DNA from: G963663735 sp963663735
GTDB lineage: Bacteria > Acidobacteriota > UBA6911 > RPQK01 > JAPXNP01
Length of the DNA stretch: 64,000 bases
Direction: 5' to 3'
Assembly (NCBI GenBank): GCA_963663735.2
Contig: CAXXHN010000001.1
Span: forward strand, 2,046,001-2,110,000
Numbering within the stretch: position 1 is the first letter of the stretch; every line of letters begins with the position of its first letter. This document shows positions 43,639 to 52,041 of the stretch, piece by piece. Position numbers and translations under genes: made by a program. The notes under the pieces are model-generated. The model searched no databases. It had not been told where the DNA came from and saw only the letters and a program-made list of their open reading frames with translations.

Positions 43639-44529
43639 TCAAAATCTCCTGACAGAAACAAATCTGGCCAGTTCTGCCAGGATTTCACCTTTTTCATTCA
43701 GCCATGCCAGTTCAGAGACAGCTGCTTCAACCAGGGTACAGGCCTTTTCCCTGCTGGCCTCGATACCAAAAAGAGCAGGATACGTGGCTTTTTTGGATTC
43801 CTGATCTTTCCCTGTTTTTTTTCCCATTTTTTCAGCGGAGCCTATTACATCCAACAGGTCATCGGCGATCTGAAAGGCCAAGCCGACTTTTTTACCATAC
43901 GATTGTAAATGGGCCAGCTCAGCTTCATCGGCTCCAGCCAGGATTGCTGTCCCTACAACTGAGGCCTCAATCAACGCCCCGGTCTTTGAAGAATGGATAT
44001 AGTCCAGGTCTTTTTCGGTAAATTGTTTCCCTTGCAGGGAAAGATCCATTACCTGTCCTCCCAGCAGCCCCTGTTCAGTCCCGATTGCTTTGCAGAGGCA
44101 GTTGATCGCAGCCATCTGCCTTGCCGGATCGCCGTTTTTGCGGGAAATAATCTCGAATGCCTGCACGAGCAGGCCGTTTCCAGCCAGGATAGCCAGCCCT
44201 TCTCCATATATTTTGTGGGAAGTAGGCTTGCCTCTCCTGATGTCATCATTATCCATGGATGGGAGATCGTCATGAATCAGGGAGTGAGTATGGATCATTT
44301 CCAGGGCACAGGCAAAGGGAATCACAGTATCAGGATCGCATTCCAGTGCCTCTGCTGTAGCAAGGGCGAGGATTGGCCTGATTTTTTTACTTTTCGAGAA
44401 CAGGCTGTAGTGCATGGCCTCGTGAATGATTCTGGGGTGAGTATGTTCAGGCGGCATGAAAGACAGAATCAGCCTGTCCAGCAACTTACCTTTCTCATAC
44501 AGGTAGGTCTGAATATCGAATTTATTCAT
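43639..44529 (-). CDS. ispA: Farnesyl/geranylgeranyl diphosphate synthase
   Basis: Trans-prenyl transferase of 296 residues that condenses isopentenyl diphosphate with allylic diphosphates. The first aspartate-rich motif is DDLPSMDNDDIRRG (about 83-96), a form typical of farnesyl and geranylgeranyl synthases with two residues inserted between the Asp pairs. The second is IADDLLDVIG (about 219-228). The product chain length cannot be fixed by eye. It lies 130 bases downstream of xseB on the same strand. No dxs follows, although that gene is common here in other bacteria. Confidence 0.92.
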   Translation of the reverse strand: MNKFDIQTYLYEKGKLLDRLILSFMPPEHTHPRIIHEAMHYSLFSKSKKIRPILALATAEALECDPDTVIPFACALEMIHTHSLIHDDLPSMDNDDIRRGKPTSHKIYGEGLAILAGNGLLVQAFEIISRKNGDPARQMAAINCLCKAIGTEQGLLGGQVMDLSLQGKQFTEKDLDYIHSSKTGALIEASVVGTAILAGADEAELAHLQSYGKKVGLAFQIADDLLDVIGSAEKMGKKTGKDQESKKATYPALFGIEASREKACTLVEAAVSELAWLNEKGEILAELARFVSVRRF

Positions 44530-44657
44530 AGTGAGTCCATGTGTTGGTGGAGATGAGACCAGCTATTAATAAGTAAAGATGGATCGCGCATTGTTTGAAA
44601 CCATGTAAGGCTGGTTCAGCGGCGGTTCCTGGAGAGCGTCCCCATATCCGGGCCTGG

Positions 44658-44897
44658 CTAAAGTTCATCCTCACCGCTGACATTGAAGGGCGCTTCGGCC
44701 ATTTCCCCGTTTTCATCCTTGAGCAGAATTTCAACTTTGCGCTGAGCCTGATTCAATTGTTTGCCGCATGACCTGGAAAGCCTGGTTCCTTCCTCGAACA
44801 GTTTTAGTGACTCCTCAAGTGTAAGCTCTCCTTCTTCCAGTTTGGCGACGATTTCTTCCAGTCTTTTAAGGGATTTTTCAAAATCCTTGAATTCCAT
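44658..44897 (-). CDS. xseB: Exodeoxyribonuclease VII small subunit
   Basis: The 79-residue small subunit of the single-strand exonuclease Exo VII. The family core is present: FEKSLKRLEEIVAKLEEGEL, then LEESLKLFEEGTRLSRSC. It forms a helical hairpin that coats the long helix of XseA. It starts 4 bases after the xseA stop. Confidence 0.93.
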   Translation of the reverse strand: MEFKDFEKSLKRLEEIVAKLEEGELTLEESLKLFEEGTRLSRSCGKQLNQAQRKVEILLKDENGEMAEAPFNVSGEDEL

Positions 44898-44901
44898 GAT
44901 T

Positions 44902-46281
44902 CTATTCTCTCCTGGCAGGGAAACTGCCTTTAGCTACAGTAATTGAAACGAGATCCCCCTTTTCAATCTGGGAAGGATCGCGTACGACCGCACCGGTTCC
45001 AGCAGCAGTTACTATGGCGTAACCCCTTTCCAGCACCCTGAGCGGTGAAAATGCCTTCAGCTTACCGTCCAGATTCTGCCAGCCTGAACTGATCCTGACC
45101 AGGTAATGGTCCATCGATATGGGAAGGGCTCTCTCAAGCTGCTTCAGATCAGATTTTCGGGGACCGAACATCTGCAGCGGAGCAGAATTCAGTCTCAGTT
45201 CCAGTTCATCCAACCTCTGGACCATCATGTTCAGGCGGCTCTCAGTGTCCAGGAAGCCGCGGCTGCTGACCAAGCGGTTGTAATCATCCTTTTTACACTG
45301 GATACGATACCTGATGGCGCGGACTATTCTGGAAGTAAGTTGTTCCAGTTTGCCTACCAGTTCAGTCCTGGCCCCTGCCACCATCTCAGCGGCGGCTGAA
45401 GGAGTTGGCGCCCTCAGGTCCGCGGCAAAATCTGAAATTGTGAAGTCGATTTCATGTCCGACTGCCGAGATAACAGGAATCTCGGAGGCATAAACAGCAC
45501 GGGCGACTATTTCTTCATTGAAAGGCCAGAGGTCTTCCAGTGAACCCCCGCCGCGTCCGATGATAATCACATCCAGCCCGCCTCTCCGATTCAATTCCTC
45601 AATTCCGCAGGCAATTTCGTTCGCCGCTGATTCTCCCTGCACCCTGGATGGATAAATCAGTACATCCACTCTGTCATTCCTGCGCTTCAGAACCCTGAGG
45701 ATGTCCTGGATGGCAGCCCCGGTCGGGGATGTTACCACTCCGATCCTGGAAGGCAACTGGGGCAGAGGTTTCTTCCTGGACTCTTTAAATAATCCTTCTT
45801 TTGCCAGTTTTTCCTTCAGTTGTTCAAACGCCAGCTGAAGTGCCCCGTGGCCAACCGGTTCCATGGTTTCAATGATGAACTGCATCTGGCCCCGCGTGGT
45901 GTACACCGAGATTTTCCCCCGGGCAACTACTTCCAGTCCGTCTGCTGGGTCAAATTTGAAACGGCTGAAAACAGGCCTGAAGCAAACGGCTGAAATCTGG
46001 GCTGCTGAATCCTTAAGAGTCAGGTAGGCATGCCCTGACGGGGCTGCCCGGAGATTGGAAATCTCTCCCTGTACCCAGACTTCTGGGAACCTTCTCTCCA
46101 AGGACCCTTTAACCCGGCTCACTATTTCATTGACTGAAAAAATTTCAGGTTCCAGGGGGGCTCTATCCTCTCGGTCATCCTTGACTTCAGGCTGGTGTTC
46201 GGGTACGGCAGGAGTTTCAGGCGTAACCATTACGGACTCTTCAATATTTTCTTCCCCGAAGAGAAAACTCTGCTGTTTCAT
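44902..46281 (-). CDS. xseA: Exodeoxyribonuclease VII large subunit
   Basis: The 459-residue catalytic subunit of Exo VII, which degrades single-strand DNA from both ends. After about 45 extra acidic residues, the OB-fold begins at FSVNEIVSRVKGSLE. The catalytic domain carries VVTSPTGAAIQDIL and IIGRGGGSLEDLWPFNEE, then SAVGHEIDFTISDFAAD. A long helical C-terminal region binds XseB. The disordered acidic N-terminal extension is not usual for the family. It is paired with xseB. Confidence 0.95.
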   Translation of the reverse strand: MKQQSFLFGEENIEESVMVTPETPAVPEHQPEVKDDREDRAPLEPEIFSVNEIVSRVKGSLERRFPEVWVQGEISNLRAAPSGHAYLTLKDSAAQISAVCFRPVFSRFKFDPADGLEVVARGKISVYTTRGQMQFIIETMEPVGHGALQLAFEQLKEKLAKEGLFKESRKKPLPQLPSRIGVVTSPTGAAIQDILRVLKRRNDRVDVLIYPSRVQGESAANEIACGIEELNRRGGLDVIIIGRGGGSLEDLWPFNEEIVARAVYASEIPVISAVGHEIDFTISDFAADLRAPTPSAAAEMVAGARTELVGKLEQLTSRIVRAIRYRIQCKKDDYNRLVSSRGFLDTESRLNMMVQRLDELELRLNSAPLQMFGPRKSDLKQLERALPISMDHYLVRISSGWQNLDGKLKAFSPLRVLERGYAIVTAAGTGAVVRDPSQIEKGDLVSITVAKGSFPARRE

Positions 46282-46316
46282 ACTGGGCTCTATTGTACCG
46301 ATAAAGCCAAACCTTG

Positions 46317-47438
46317 TCAGGAGGATGCTTCCACATAAATGGGATTAGTTATAATCCAGGGTTTATCTTCAAGGATATGGGGAGGGGCTATGAAAGTCAC
46401 CTCTATCCTGTAAGGACCAGCCAGGGTGACGGGTATGGTGAAATCGGTTCCCTCCAACTCCTTGAAAACCTTTCCCAGCCACAGGACTTTAAAGTGAACC
46501 GGAAGGGGGGAGATCATCCTGAGCCTGGAACCTGAAGGGACAGTTGACCCGGGAGGGAATAGACCGCGGCTGTTTTCAGCATAAAAAGAAAAACCTTCCG
46601 GATTCCCCAATAAATCAAAGCATATGTAGGAGGAGCCTTTTTTTAGACCGCTGATGACATTTTCTTCAGTAACCTGCTGATTTTTCGGCAGCAGCAGGTG
46701 ATTAGAAACGGACTTCATGGAAAGTTCGTAGGGGTCGACATGTTTAGAAAAAAGTTTTTTTCCGGTCCCTGTTTCCAGTACAAGTCCCAGGTTCTGGTGA
46801 GCATCGTTTCCCGCGGTTGCGGTGAGGTGGCGCACGGCGCATACATCATCCCAGGCTTCAAATCTTTTCCGGTTTAAGTCCCAGATTTGGAAAAAGAACA
46901 TTTCCGGAAAAGTAAACTGGTGGTAAACCCAACTGATCCAGTTATAAGCATTATTATAAGCTTCGGCACTTTCGGCCAGGTTGAATATCTCTACTCCATC
47001 TGCTTCCTCAGGGATCTGGGTATTCTTGAATTCCGAGAAGATCAGAAACTCAGAATTGTCATCCCTTAGTTGCCTTCCCTTATCTTCCCGGGGTTCTTCC
47101 CACCCGTAGATCATGGTTATTTCCGGATCGGTTATCTTGTTGAAAATCTTCGGATTCCGGGGATGTTCGGTCATCAGTATCCACCTGGTGCCTGCTTTTT
47201 TCCCGGCCTCAATGATTTCAGGATAGGTGCCCAAGCTGTGCCCTCCCGCTGCACTGTGTACATGGATCACTCCCTTGACGTCATTGAAAGGATTCGCGGT
47301 ATGTTCAGTTCTCGGGAGAGATTCAAGGTAGGAGCGCAGCCAGTAGGATTCCAGGACTCCATATATAAAAGGAACCTGGATTATGAGCAGGAGGGAAAAA
47401 AGCAATTTCAGGTAGATGTTCAGTTTTAAGATTTTCAT
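46317..47438 (-). CDS. Membrane-anchored PHP-domain (polymerase and histidinol phosphatase-like) protein
   Basis: The start at ATG 47438 is chosen because it begins a hydrophobic signal anchor (about residues 7-28); a longer frame adds 37 unlikely residues. The 373-residue product has a PHP-type metal site. GVIHVHSAAGGHSLG gives an HxH, TEH follows about 30 residues later, and NDAHQN is near residue 230. A beta-rich C-terminal domain of about 100 residues follows. It is probably a metal-dependent phosphoesterase acting outside the cytoplasm; the substrate is unknown. It ends 35 bases before xseA starts. Confidence 0.7.
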   Translation of the reverse strand: MKILKLNIYLKLLFSLLLIIQVPFIYGVLESYWLRSYLESLPRTEHTANPFNDVKGVIHVHSAAGGHSLGTYPEIIEAGKKAGTRWILMTEHPRNPKIFNKITDPEITMIYGWEEPREDKGRQLRDDNSEFLIFSEFKNTQIPEEADGVEIFNLAESAEAYNNAYNWISWVYHQFTFPEMFFFQIWDLNRKRFEAWDDVCAVRHLTATAGNDAHQNLGLVLETGTGKKLFSKHVDPYELSMKSVSNHLLLPKNQQVTEENVISGLKKGSSYICFDLLGNPEGFSFYAENSRGLFPPGSTVPSGSRLRMISPLPVHFKVLWLGKVFKELEGTDFTIPVTLAGPYRIEVTFIAPPHILEDKPWIITNPIYVEASS

Positions 47439-47788
47439 TTCAGGATATGTCAACAAGAAAAAGATCCGGGTTGAAGACCGTATGCCTGTCCCGGCTTGTT
47501 CCCAGTATATACACATTGGCTGGCCAAGCAGAATTTCATTGCCAGTCAATTATTCCAGATATATCTGAAAGGAGAGGTTTTTAAGGACAGTTCCCAGAAA
47601 GCGGCACACTGGCAGAGGAATCCTGCTGGATTGCGTGTGAGCCTTTGCCGGAGGCTTTTTCAGGATGGGCAGTTATTTGGATAAAGCCGATCTGCAACTG
47701 CCAAATCCAGAGTCGAAAGGATTTGAAAGTAACAATTCCGGATATCATCCGAATTGCTAAGCGAAGGATTTTTCTCTATTATGGCAAC

Positions 47789-48652
47789 ATGGCATGGTTT
47801 AAAAAGAAGAACAAACCCCTTCAGGGTCCTGCTGACAAAGACCGCAAGGTCAAGACTGAGGGATTGTTTATAAAATGTGAGGATTGTGGAACCGTAATCT
47901 GGAAGAAAGATCTCAAGGACCGGCTCTGGCTGTGTGAAAAATGCGGATATCATTTCAGGATAAGTGCCAGGGAAAGGTTGAGCTTTATTTTTGATGAAGG
48001 CCGTTATGAGGAGTTCAACTCCTTGATGAAGTCTTCCGATCCTCTGGAATTTCATGACAGAAAAGCTTATAGAGGGCGCCTGGATGCGGCGATGAAAGCG
48101 ACCGGATCCTCGGAAGGTGTGATTACAGCCACCGGGACATTAAAGGGCCTGGATTTGATATGTGCTGTAATGGAGTACAGTTTTATTGGAGGCAGTATGG
48201 GATCGGTGGTCGGGGAAAAAATAACCCGCGCCGTTGAAATGGCACTCGAAACTGAAACCCCCATACTGATCGTGTCATCCAGTGGCGGAGCCCGAATGAT
48301 GGAGGGATTTCTTTCCCTGATGCAAATGGCAAAGATCAGCGCCGCTCTGTCCAGGCTGGATGCCGCGGGAATCCCCTACATCTCGCTGATGGCCGATCCT
48401 ACCACGGGTGGAGTGACAGCAAGTTATGCCATGCTTGGAGACCTGAATATAGCGGAACCCAGGGCACTTATAGGTTTTGCCGGGCCAAGGGTTATTGAGC
48501 AGACTATCAGGCAGAAGCTTCCTGAAGATTTTCAAAGGAGCGAATTCCTTTTGGAGCATGGAATGCTTGATGCCGTAGTCCCGCGTTATGAACAGAGAGA
48601 GTTCCTTTATGACTGGCTCCGTTTCATGTCGAAAAAACAGCCGCTGGGATAA
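47789..48652 (+). CDS. accD: Acetyl-CoA carboxylase carboxyltransferase subunit beta
   Basis: The beta half of the carboxyltransferase that makes malonyl-CoA for fatty acid synthesis. The start at ATG 47789 gives a normal 287-residue protein beginning MAWFKKK; the longer frame has no support. The four-cysteine zinc ribbon (CEDCG and CEKCG, about 32-55) is followed by the crotonase-like core. That core has EYSFIGGSMGSVVGEK, SSSGGARMMEG and DPTTGGVTASYAMLGD. It is followed by folC, a common accD-folC pair. Confidence 0.96.
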   Translation: MAWFKKKNKPLQGPADKDRKVKTEGLFIKCEDCGTVIWKKDLKDRLWLCEKCGYHFRISARERLSFIFDEGRYEEFNSLMKSSDPLEFHDRKAYRGRLDAAMKATGSSEGVITATGTLKGLDLICAVMEYSFIGGSMGSVVGEKITRAVEMALETETPILIVSSSGGARMMEGFLSLMQMAKISAALSRLDAAGIPYISLMADPTTGGVTASYAMLGDLNIAEPRALIGFAGPRVIEQTIRQKLPEDFQRSEFLLEHGMLDAVVPRYEQREFLYDWLRFMSKKQPLG

Positions 48653-48763
48653 TCCGTACTGCCGGGGATGGGAATTGGCAGCGAAAGGGTTCCTGGGGAG
48701 CCTCCCCCTTTTTTCAACTGGCAGGGCCTGAATCCGGAGATTCCGAACGGTCGAGGTTACTGA

Positions 48764-50011
48764 GTGAATTATCCTGAAGTATTATCCTACCTGGGCAAGC
48801 TGGGAAATGAAATCGAGACCATGAAATTCGGCCTTGATACAACCCGCTCCATCCTGCAGAAATTGGGAAACCCCCAGAAAGCATATCCTTCAGTGATTAT
48901 TGCAGGCACAAACGGCAAGGGTTCAGTCGCCTCTTTTATCCACCAGGTTTTAACGGCGGCGGGAATCAATTCCGGCATTTTCACCTCTCCGCACCTGGAA
49001 CGGATCGAGGAACGGATCAGGATCAGGAATAATCTTGTCAGCAAGATGGAATTTGCTGACAGCTTCAGCAGGGTCCTGGAAGCGGCTGATTCCCTGAAGC
49101 TTGATCTTCATCCCACTTTTTTTGAATTAATTACCTGCACAGCATTCTCCTGTTTTGCCCGGATGGGAGTTGAGGTTGCTGTCCTTGAAGTAGGTATGGG
49201 TGGAAGGCTGGACAGTACCAATGTTGTTGAACCTGTTTTATCAATCGTGACCAGCATATCCCTGGACCACCAGCGTTTCCTGGGGAATACCCTGGGCCTG
49301 ATTGCCGGAGAAAAGGCCGGGATATTTCGCAGGGGAGTTCCTGCTTTATCTGCCACGCAGCCTGAAGAAGTGGCCGCGGTACTGGTGAACAGGGCTGCTG
49401 AAACTGGTGCAGTCCTTGAGTTTGTTGCCGATGACAGCTATCGGATTACCGGGTGCAAGGCAGGTAATTACAGCTTCTCTTTTCACGGGGAAGAGTATCA
49501 TTTGGGAACTGCGGGAGCCCATCAGGCGGGTAATGCCGCACTGGCCCTGAGGGGCCTCGAAATTATTTCAAAGTTGGGGTGGCCTCTCAACCCTCAGGCA
49601 ATCAGAACAGGCATACTAGACATGAAGAGACCAGGCGTCCTGGAAATCATCGCGGGAAATCCTGACATCATCCTGGATGGGGGGCATAATCCTGAGGCGG
49701 CTGAGAAACTCAGACTATTTTTGCAGGAGCATGCGGAGGGTCCCCTTACCCTGGTTTTTGGAATGATGAAGGATAAGGATATAAAGGAACTGGCAGGGTT
49801 GCTGACCCCTCTTTTTGAGCACATTTTCCTTGTCCCTGTAAACTCTTCTCGGGCCTGTACAACCGAGGAACTGAAATTATACTTCCCGGAAGGAGTTGTC
49901 ACTGAAGGGGCAGCTGACGCGCTCGAGAAAGCTAAAAGCATCGGGAGTGCAGTGGTCGTAGCCGGGTCCTTCTATCTGGTCGGAGAGGTGAAGAAAATCT
50001 TGAACAGCTAA
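48764..50011 (+). CDS. folC: Folylpolyglutamate/dihydrofolate synthase
   Basis: Adds glutamate to folates, and makes dihydrofolate from dihydropteroate. The protein has 415 residues and starts at GTG 48764. The ATP loop IIAGTNGKGSVASF is near residue 46. The metal and substrate region VLEVGMGGRLDSTNVV and TSISLDHQRFLGNTL is intact. The Mur ligase-type C-terminal domain has DIILDGGHNPEAAE. Whether it carries both activities is not decidable here. It follows accD by 111 bases. Confidence 0.94.
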   Translation: MNYPEVLSYLGKLGNEIETMKFGLDTTRSILQKLGNPQKAYPSVIIAGTNGKGSVASFIHQVLTAAGINSGIFTSPHLERIEERIRIRNNLVSKMEFADSFSRVLEAADSLKLDLHPTFFELITCTAFSCFARMGVEVAVLEVGMGGRLDSTNVVEPVLSIVTSISLDHQRFLGNTLGLIAGEKAGIFRRGVPALSATQPEEVAAVLVNRAAETGAVLEFVADDSYRITGCKAGNYSFSFHGEEYHLGTAGAHQAGNAALALRGLEIISKLGWPLNPQAIRTGILDMKRPGVLEIIAGNPDIILDGGHNPEAAEKLRLFLQEHAEGPLTLVFGMMKDKDIKELAGLLTPLFEHIFLVPVNSSRACTTEELKLYFPEGVVTEGAADALEKAKSIGSAVVVAGSFYLVGEVKKILNS

Positions 50012-50065
50012 CCCGCATTTCTAACCAGCTTCCCAGGTAGGAAGAAATGCGGGTTCAATGACTGT

Positions 50066-51613
50066 TTAAGCCCTCCAGGGACGGTTACGGCTGAATCCTT
50101 TGTTGAAAATATCCCACGCAATATTGGTGTCCTCAACTACCTGGAAATCATACATGCCCAGGCAGACGAAGTCCGCGCCGCTTTCAAAGGCGAACCTGAT
50201 TCCCTCGGCGGGCTCGATAGCACCGGCAGCCAGCACTTTGAATGCTATCCATGGTTCTTCTCTTTCATTCATGTAGGAGATGGTTTCCTCAGGTTTCAGG
50301 CACCAGCAGTTGTCGTTGTACTCCTCGTTGGTTCGGGCTGACCAGTATTGATTGCGGTGCAGAGTCTTTACCCAGAAATCCGGCTTAAGCCCGGCATCCA
50401 CGCAGGCCTGTATGGTCTCAATCTTGTGCCCGCCTATTCCAGCCGGAATGCCGTTCTGACGTATGAACTCCACTGCTTTTCCAATTTCCTCAATTTTGCC
50501 TTGCTCCACCATCTGGTCGCCTATTCCTCCCTGTACATAACAGGCCTGGGCTCCACCGTCAATTGAAGCCTTGATTCCTGAAATCAGGTCAGCGGCACCG
50601 GCGCAATCAGAGATGAACTGGATAGTCCCGCCTTGTTCCTTCCAGTACCTGTTGATAACCCTGGAGAGGCTGGTAGTAGTCAGGATGGTATTCAGTCCGC
50701 ATCTTTCGCCCAGGCGCAGGGTTTCAAATACTTTTTCGTCCGTGTGATAGGTTTTAATCAGTTTTGAAACATAAATAAGGTCCCTGGCATGAGCCCAGCC
50801 TCCAATAAGGTTGCCGCCCATGAACATGCGGCTGAGTTCCAGGTTGCCTATTTTCCCGTAGGGGAGTTTTCCTTTCAGGTCTTTCAGGTCAGCATAATGA
50901 AAGGTTTTCAGGGTGGCACTCGATACAGTGTCCACGCCTTCAGCCCCCGCCAGGTTTTTCTCTTCCCAGCTGTGTGGATTAAGCTTAAATGCCGCAGCGG
51001 CAGAAAAACCGGCTAGCACAGGAACACCTGAAAGGTTCCTGATTAATTCACGCCGGGGGAGTGACAGGGGTTTATCCTGGGTATTGTCCCTTGAGGTAGG
51101 GTTTTTCCTGCCGGGTTTAAGGAGATGGAAAAGCCGGTCCAGCCCGGGCAGCCCCATTACCGGGATAACCGCAAGTACTCCGAGAGCCATAAATTCCACC
51201 AGATTTTTGTCAATGACAAGGTAGTTTCCTTCCATGAACATTCCGCTGGTAGTCATAAAGGGAGGATTCGCAATGTAGTAGAGTGCCAGGAGGAGCATTC
51301 CGGAGAGGGAGGCCCATCTGGTAAAAATGCCAAGGATCAGCCCGGCTCCGATAAAAATCAGCCCCCATATGTTTAACAGGTCCACTACTGATAAAATCCC
51401 GGGCGATTCTGCTATCCAGTTAAAAACTCCAGAAAAAAGCCATTTTGATTGAGCCAGGAAAGCTACCGATGACCAGTTTGGATCAATTAACTTGATAATA
51501 CCTTCATAGAGAAAGTGCCAGCCAATGAAAAATCTCATCATCAAAAGGATAATTGACTGCAGGCTGGAAAATTCACGTGTGTTGCCATCGCTCTTCGCAC
51601 TGAATGGGGCCAT
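50066..51613 (-). CDS. DoxX membrane domain fused through a twin-arginine motif to a TIM-barrel-like domain
   Basis: The start at ATG 51613 has GAGGAGG, giving 515 residues. Residues 1 to about 170 form a DoxX/TQO-type domain with four or five helices and an N-terminal FFIGWHFLYEGIIKL. A twin-arginine motif with a hydrophobic run follows (SLPRRELIRNLSGVPVLAG, about 185-205). Residues 240-515 look like a TIM barrel with an aldo-keto-reductase-like opening (YGKIGNLELSRMFMGGN) but without its catalytic Tyr. I read it as a membrane-bound enzyme whose barrel faces the periplasm. DoxX proteins act near quinone and thiol redox chemistry. Its actual reaction is unknown. Confidence 0.6.
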   Translation of the reverse strand: MAPFSAKSDGNTREFSSLQSIILLMMRFFIGWHFLYEGIIKLIDPNWSSVAFLAQSKWLFSGVFNWIAESPGILSVVDLLNIWGLIFIGAGLILGIFTRWASLSGMLLLALYYIANPPFMTTSGMFMEGNYLVIDKNLVEFMALGVLAVIPVMGLPGLDRLFHLLKPGRKNPTSRDNTQDKPLSLPRRELIRNLSGVPVLAGFSAAAAFKLNPHSWEEKNLAGAEGVDTVSSATLKTFHYADLKDLKGKLPYGKIGNLELSRMFMGGNLIGGWAHARDLIYVSKLIKTYHTDEKVFETLRLGERCGLNTILTTTSLSRVINRYWKEQGGTIQFISDCAGAADLISGIKASIDGGAQACYVQGGIGDQMVEQGKIEEIGKAVEFIRQNGIPAGIGGHKIETIQACVDAGLKPDFWVKTLHRNQYWSARTNEEYNDNCWCLKPEETISYMNEREEPWIAFKVLAAGAIEPAEGIRFAFESGADFVCLGMYDFQVVEDTNIAWDIFNKGFSRNRPWRA

Positions 51614-51804
51614 TAGGATTTCCTCCTCGAAATTTAAGATCTTGTATGACTTTATATGATCATTGAAACCAGGGGCAATAGCAACAATTTCGAAGAAAAA
51701 AAGGATTATTTTGGAACCAGGCAGGAGCTCTGACATCAAAGATAGGAAAGAGAGTCTTTTGTCCCTCGGTAAGGGTTAACTTTCTTATTGAGGTTTATAT
51801 AGAT

Positions 51805-51830
51805 GGGGTGGCTTGCCGCCCCCTTTTTTT
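51805..51830 (+). terminator. Orphan plus-strand intrinsic terminator
   Basis: GGGGTGGC (51805-51812) pairs with GCCGCCCC (51815-51822), with one G-T wobble, followed by C and seven T. No plus-strand gene ends upstream after folC (50011). The two neighbouring genes are on the minus strand. The rest of the gap 51614-52041 holds nothing recognised apart from the hairpin at 51995. Confidence 0.6.
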
Positions 51831-51994
51831 ATCTGGTGATTGATTATGCCCCGCTCAGGGACCACAGTTGGCCCCTGTCTAGTTCGCCTCACCGATTGAC
51901 TGCAGAAGGTTTATATGCCGGCATCAAGGTTGACTGCTATTTCTCCAGTTTTACCAGATCATTTCTGGCGACAGGATTAGATTGGATGGAATAA

Positions 51995-52035
51995 AGAGAG
52001 GTGCGGTACCGGGGATCAAGTTTGCGCACCTCTCT
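51995..52035 (-). terminator. Hairpin after the ALDH7-type gene, probable terminator
   Basis: AGAGAGGTGCG (51995-52005) is complementary to 52025-52035, an 11-bp stem with a 19-nt loop. It lies 7 bases after the stop of the minus-strand dehydrogenase. On that strand it is followed by a short TTTATT, so termination is weak but likely. Confidence 0.55.
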
Positions 52036-52041
52036 ATATTC

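Noticed and set aside
51803..51994. A 63-residue plus-strand frame next to the orphan terminator
   Set aside because: Its start lies in the terminator stem, there is no ribosome site, and the sequence is not protein-like.
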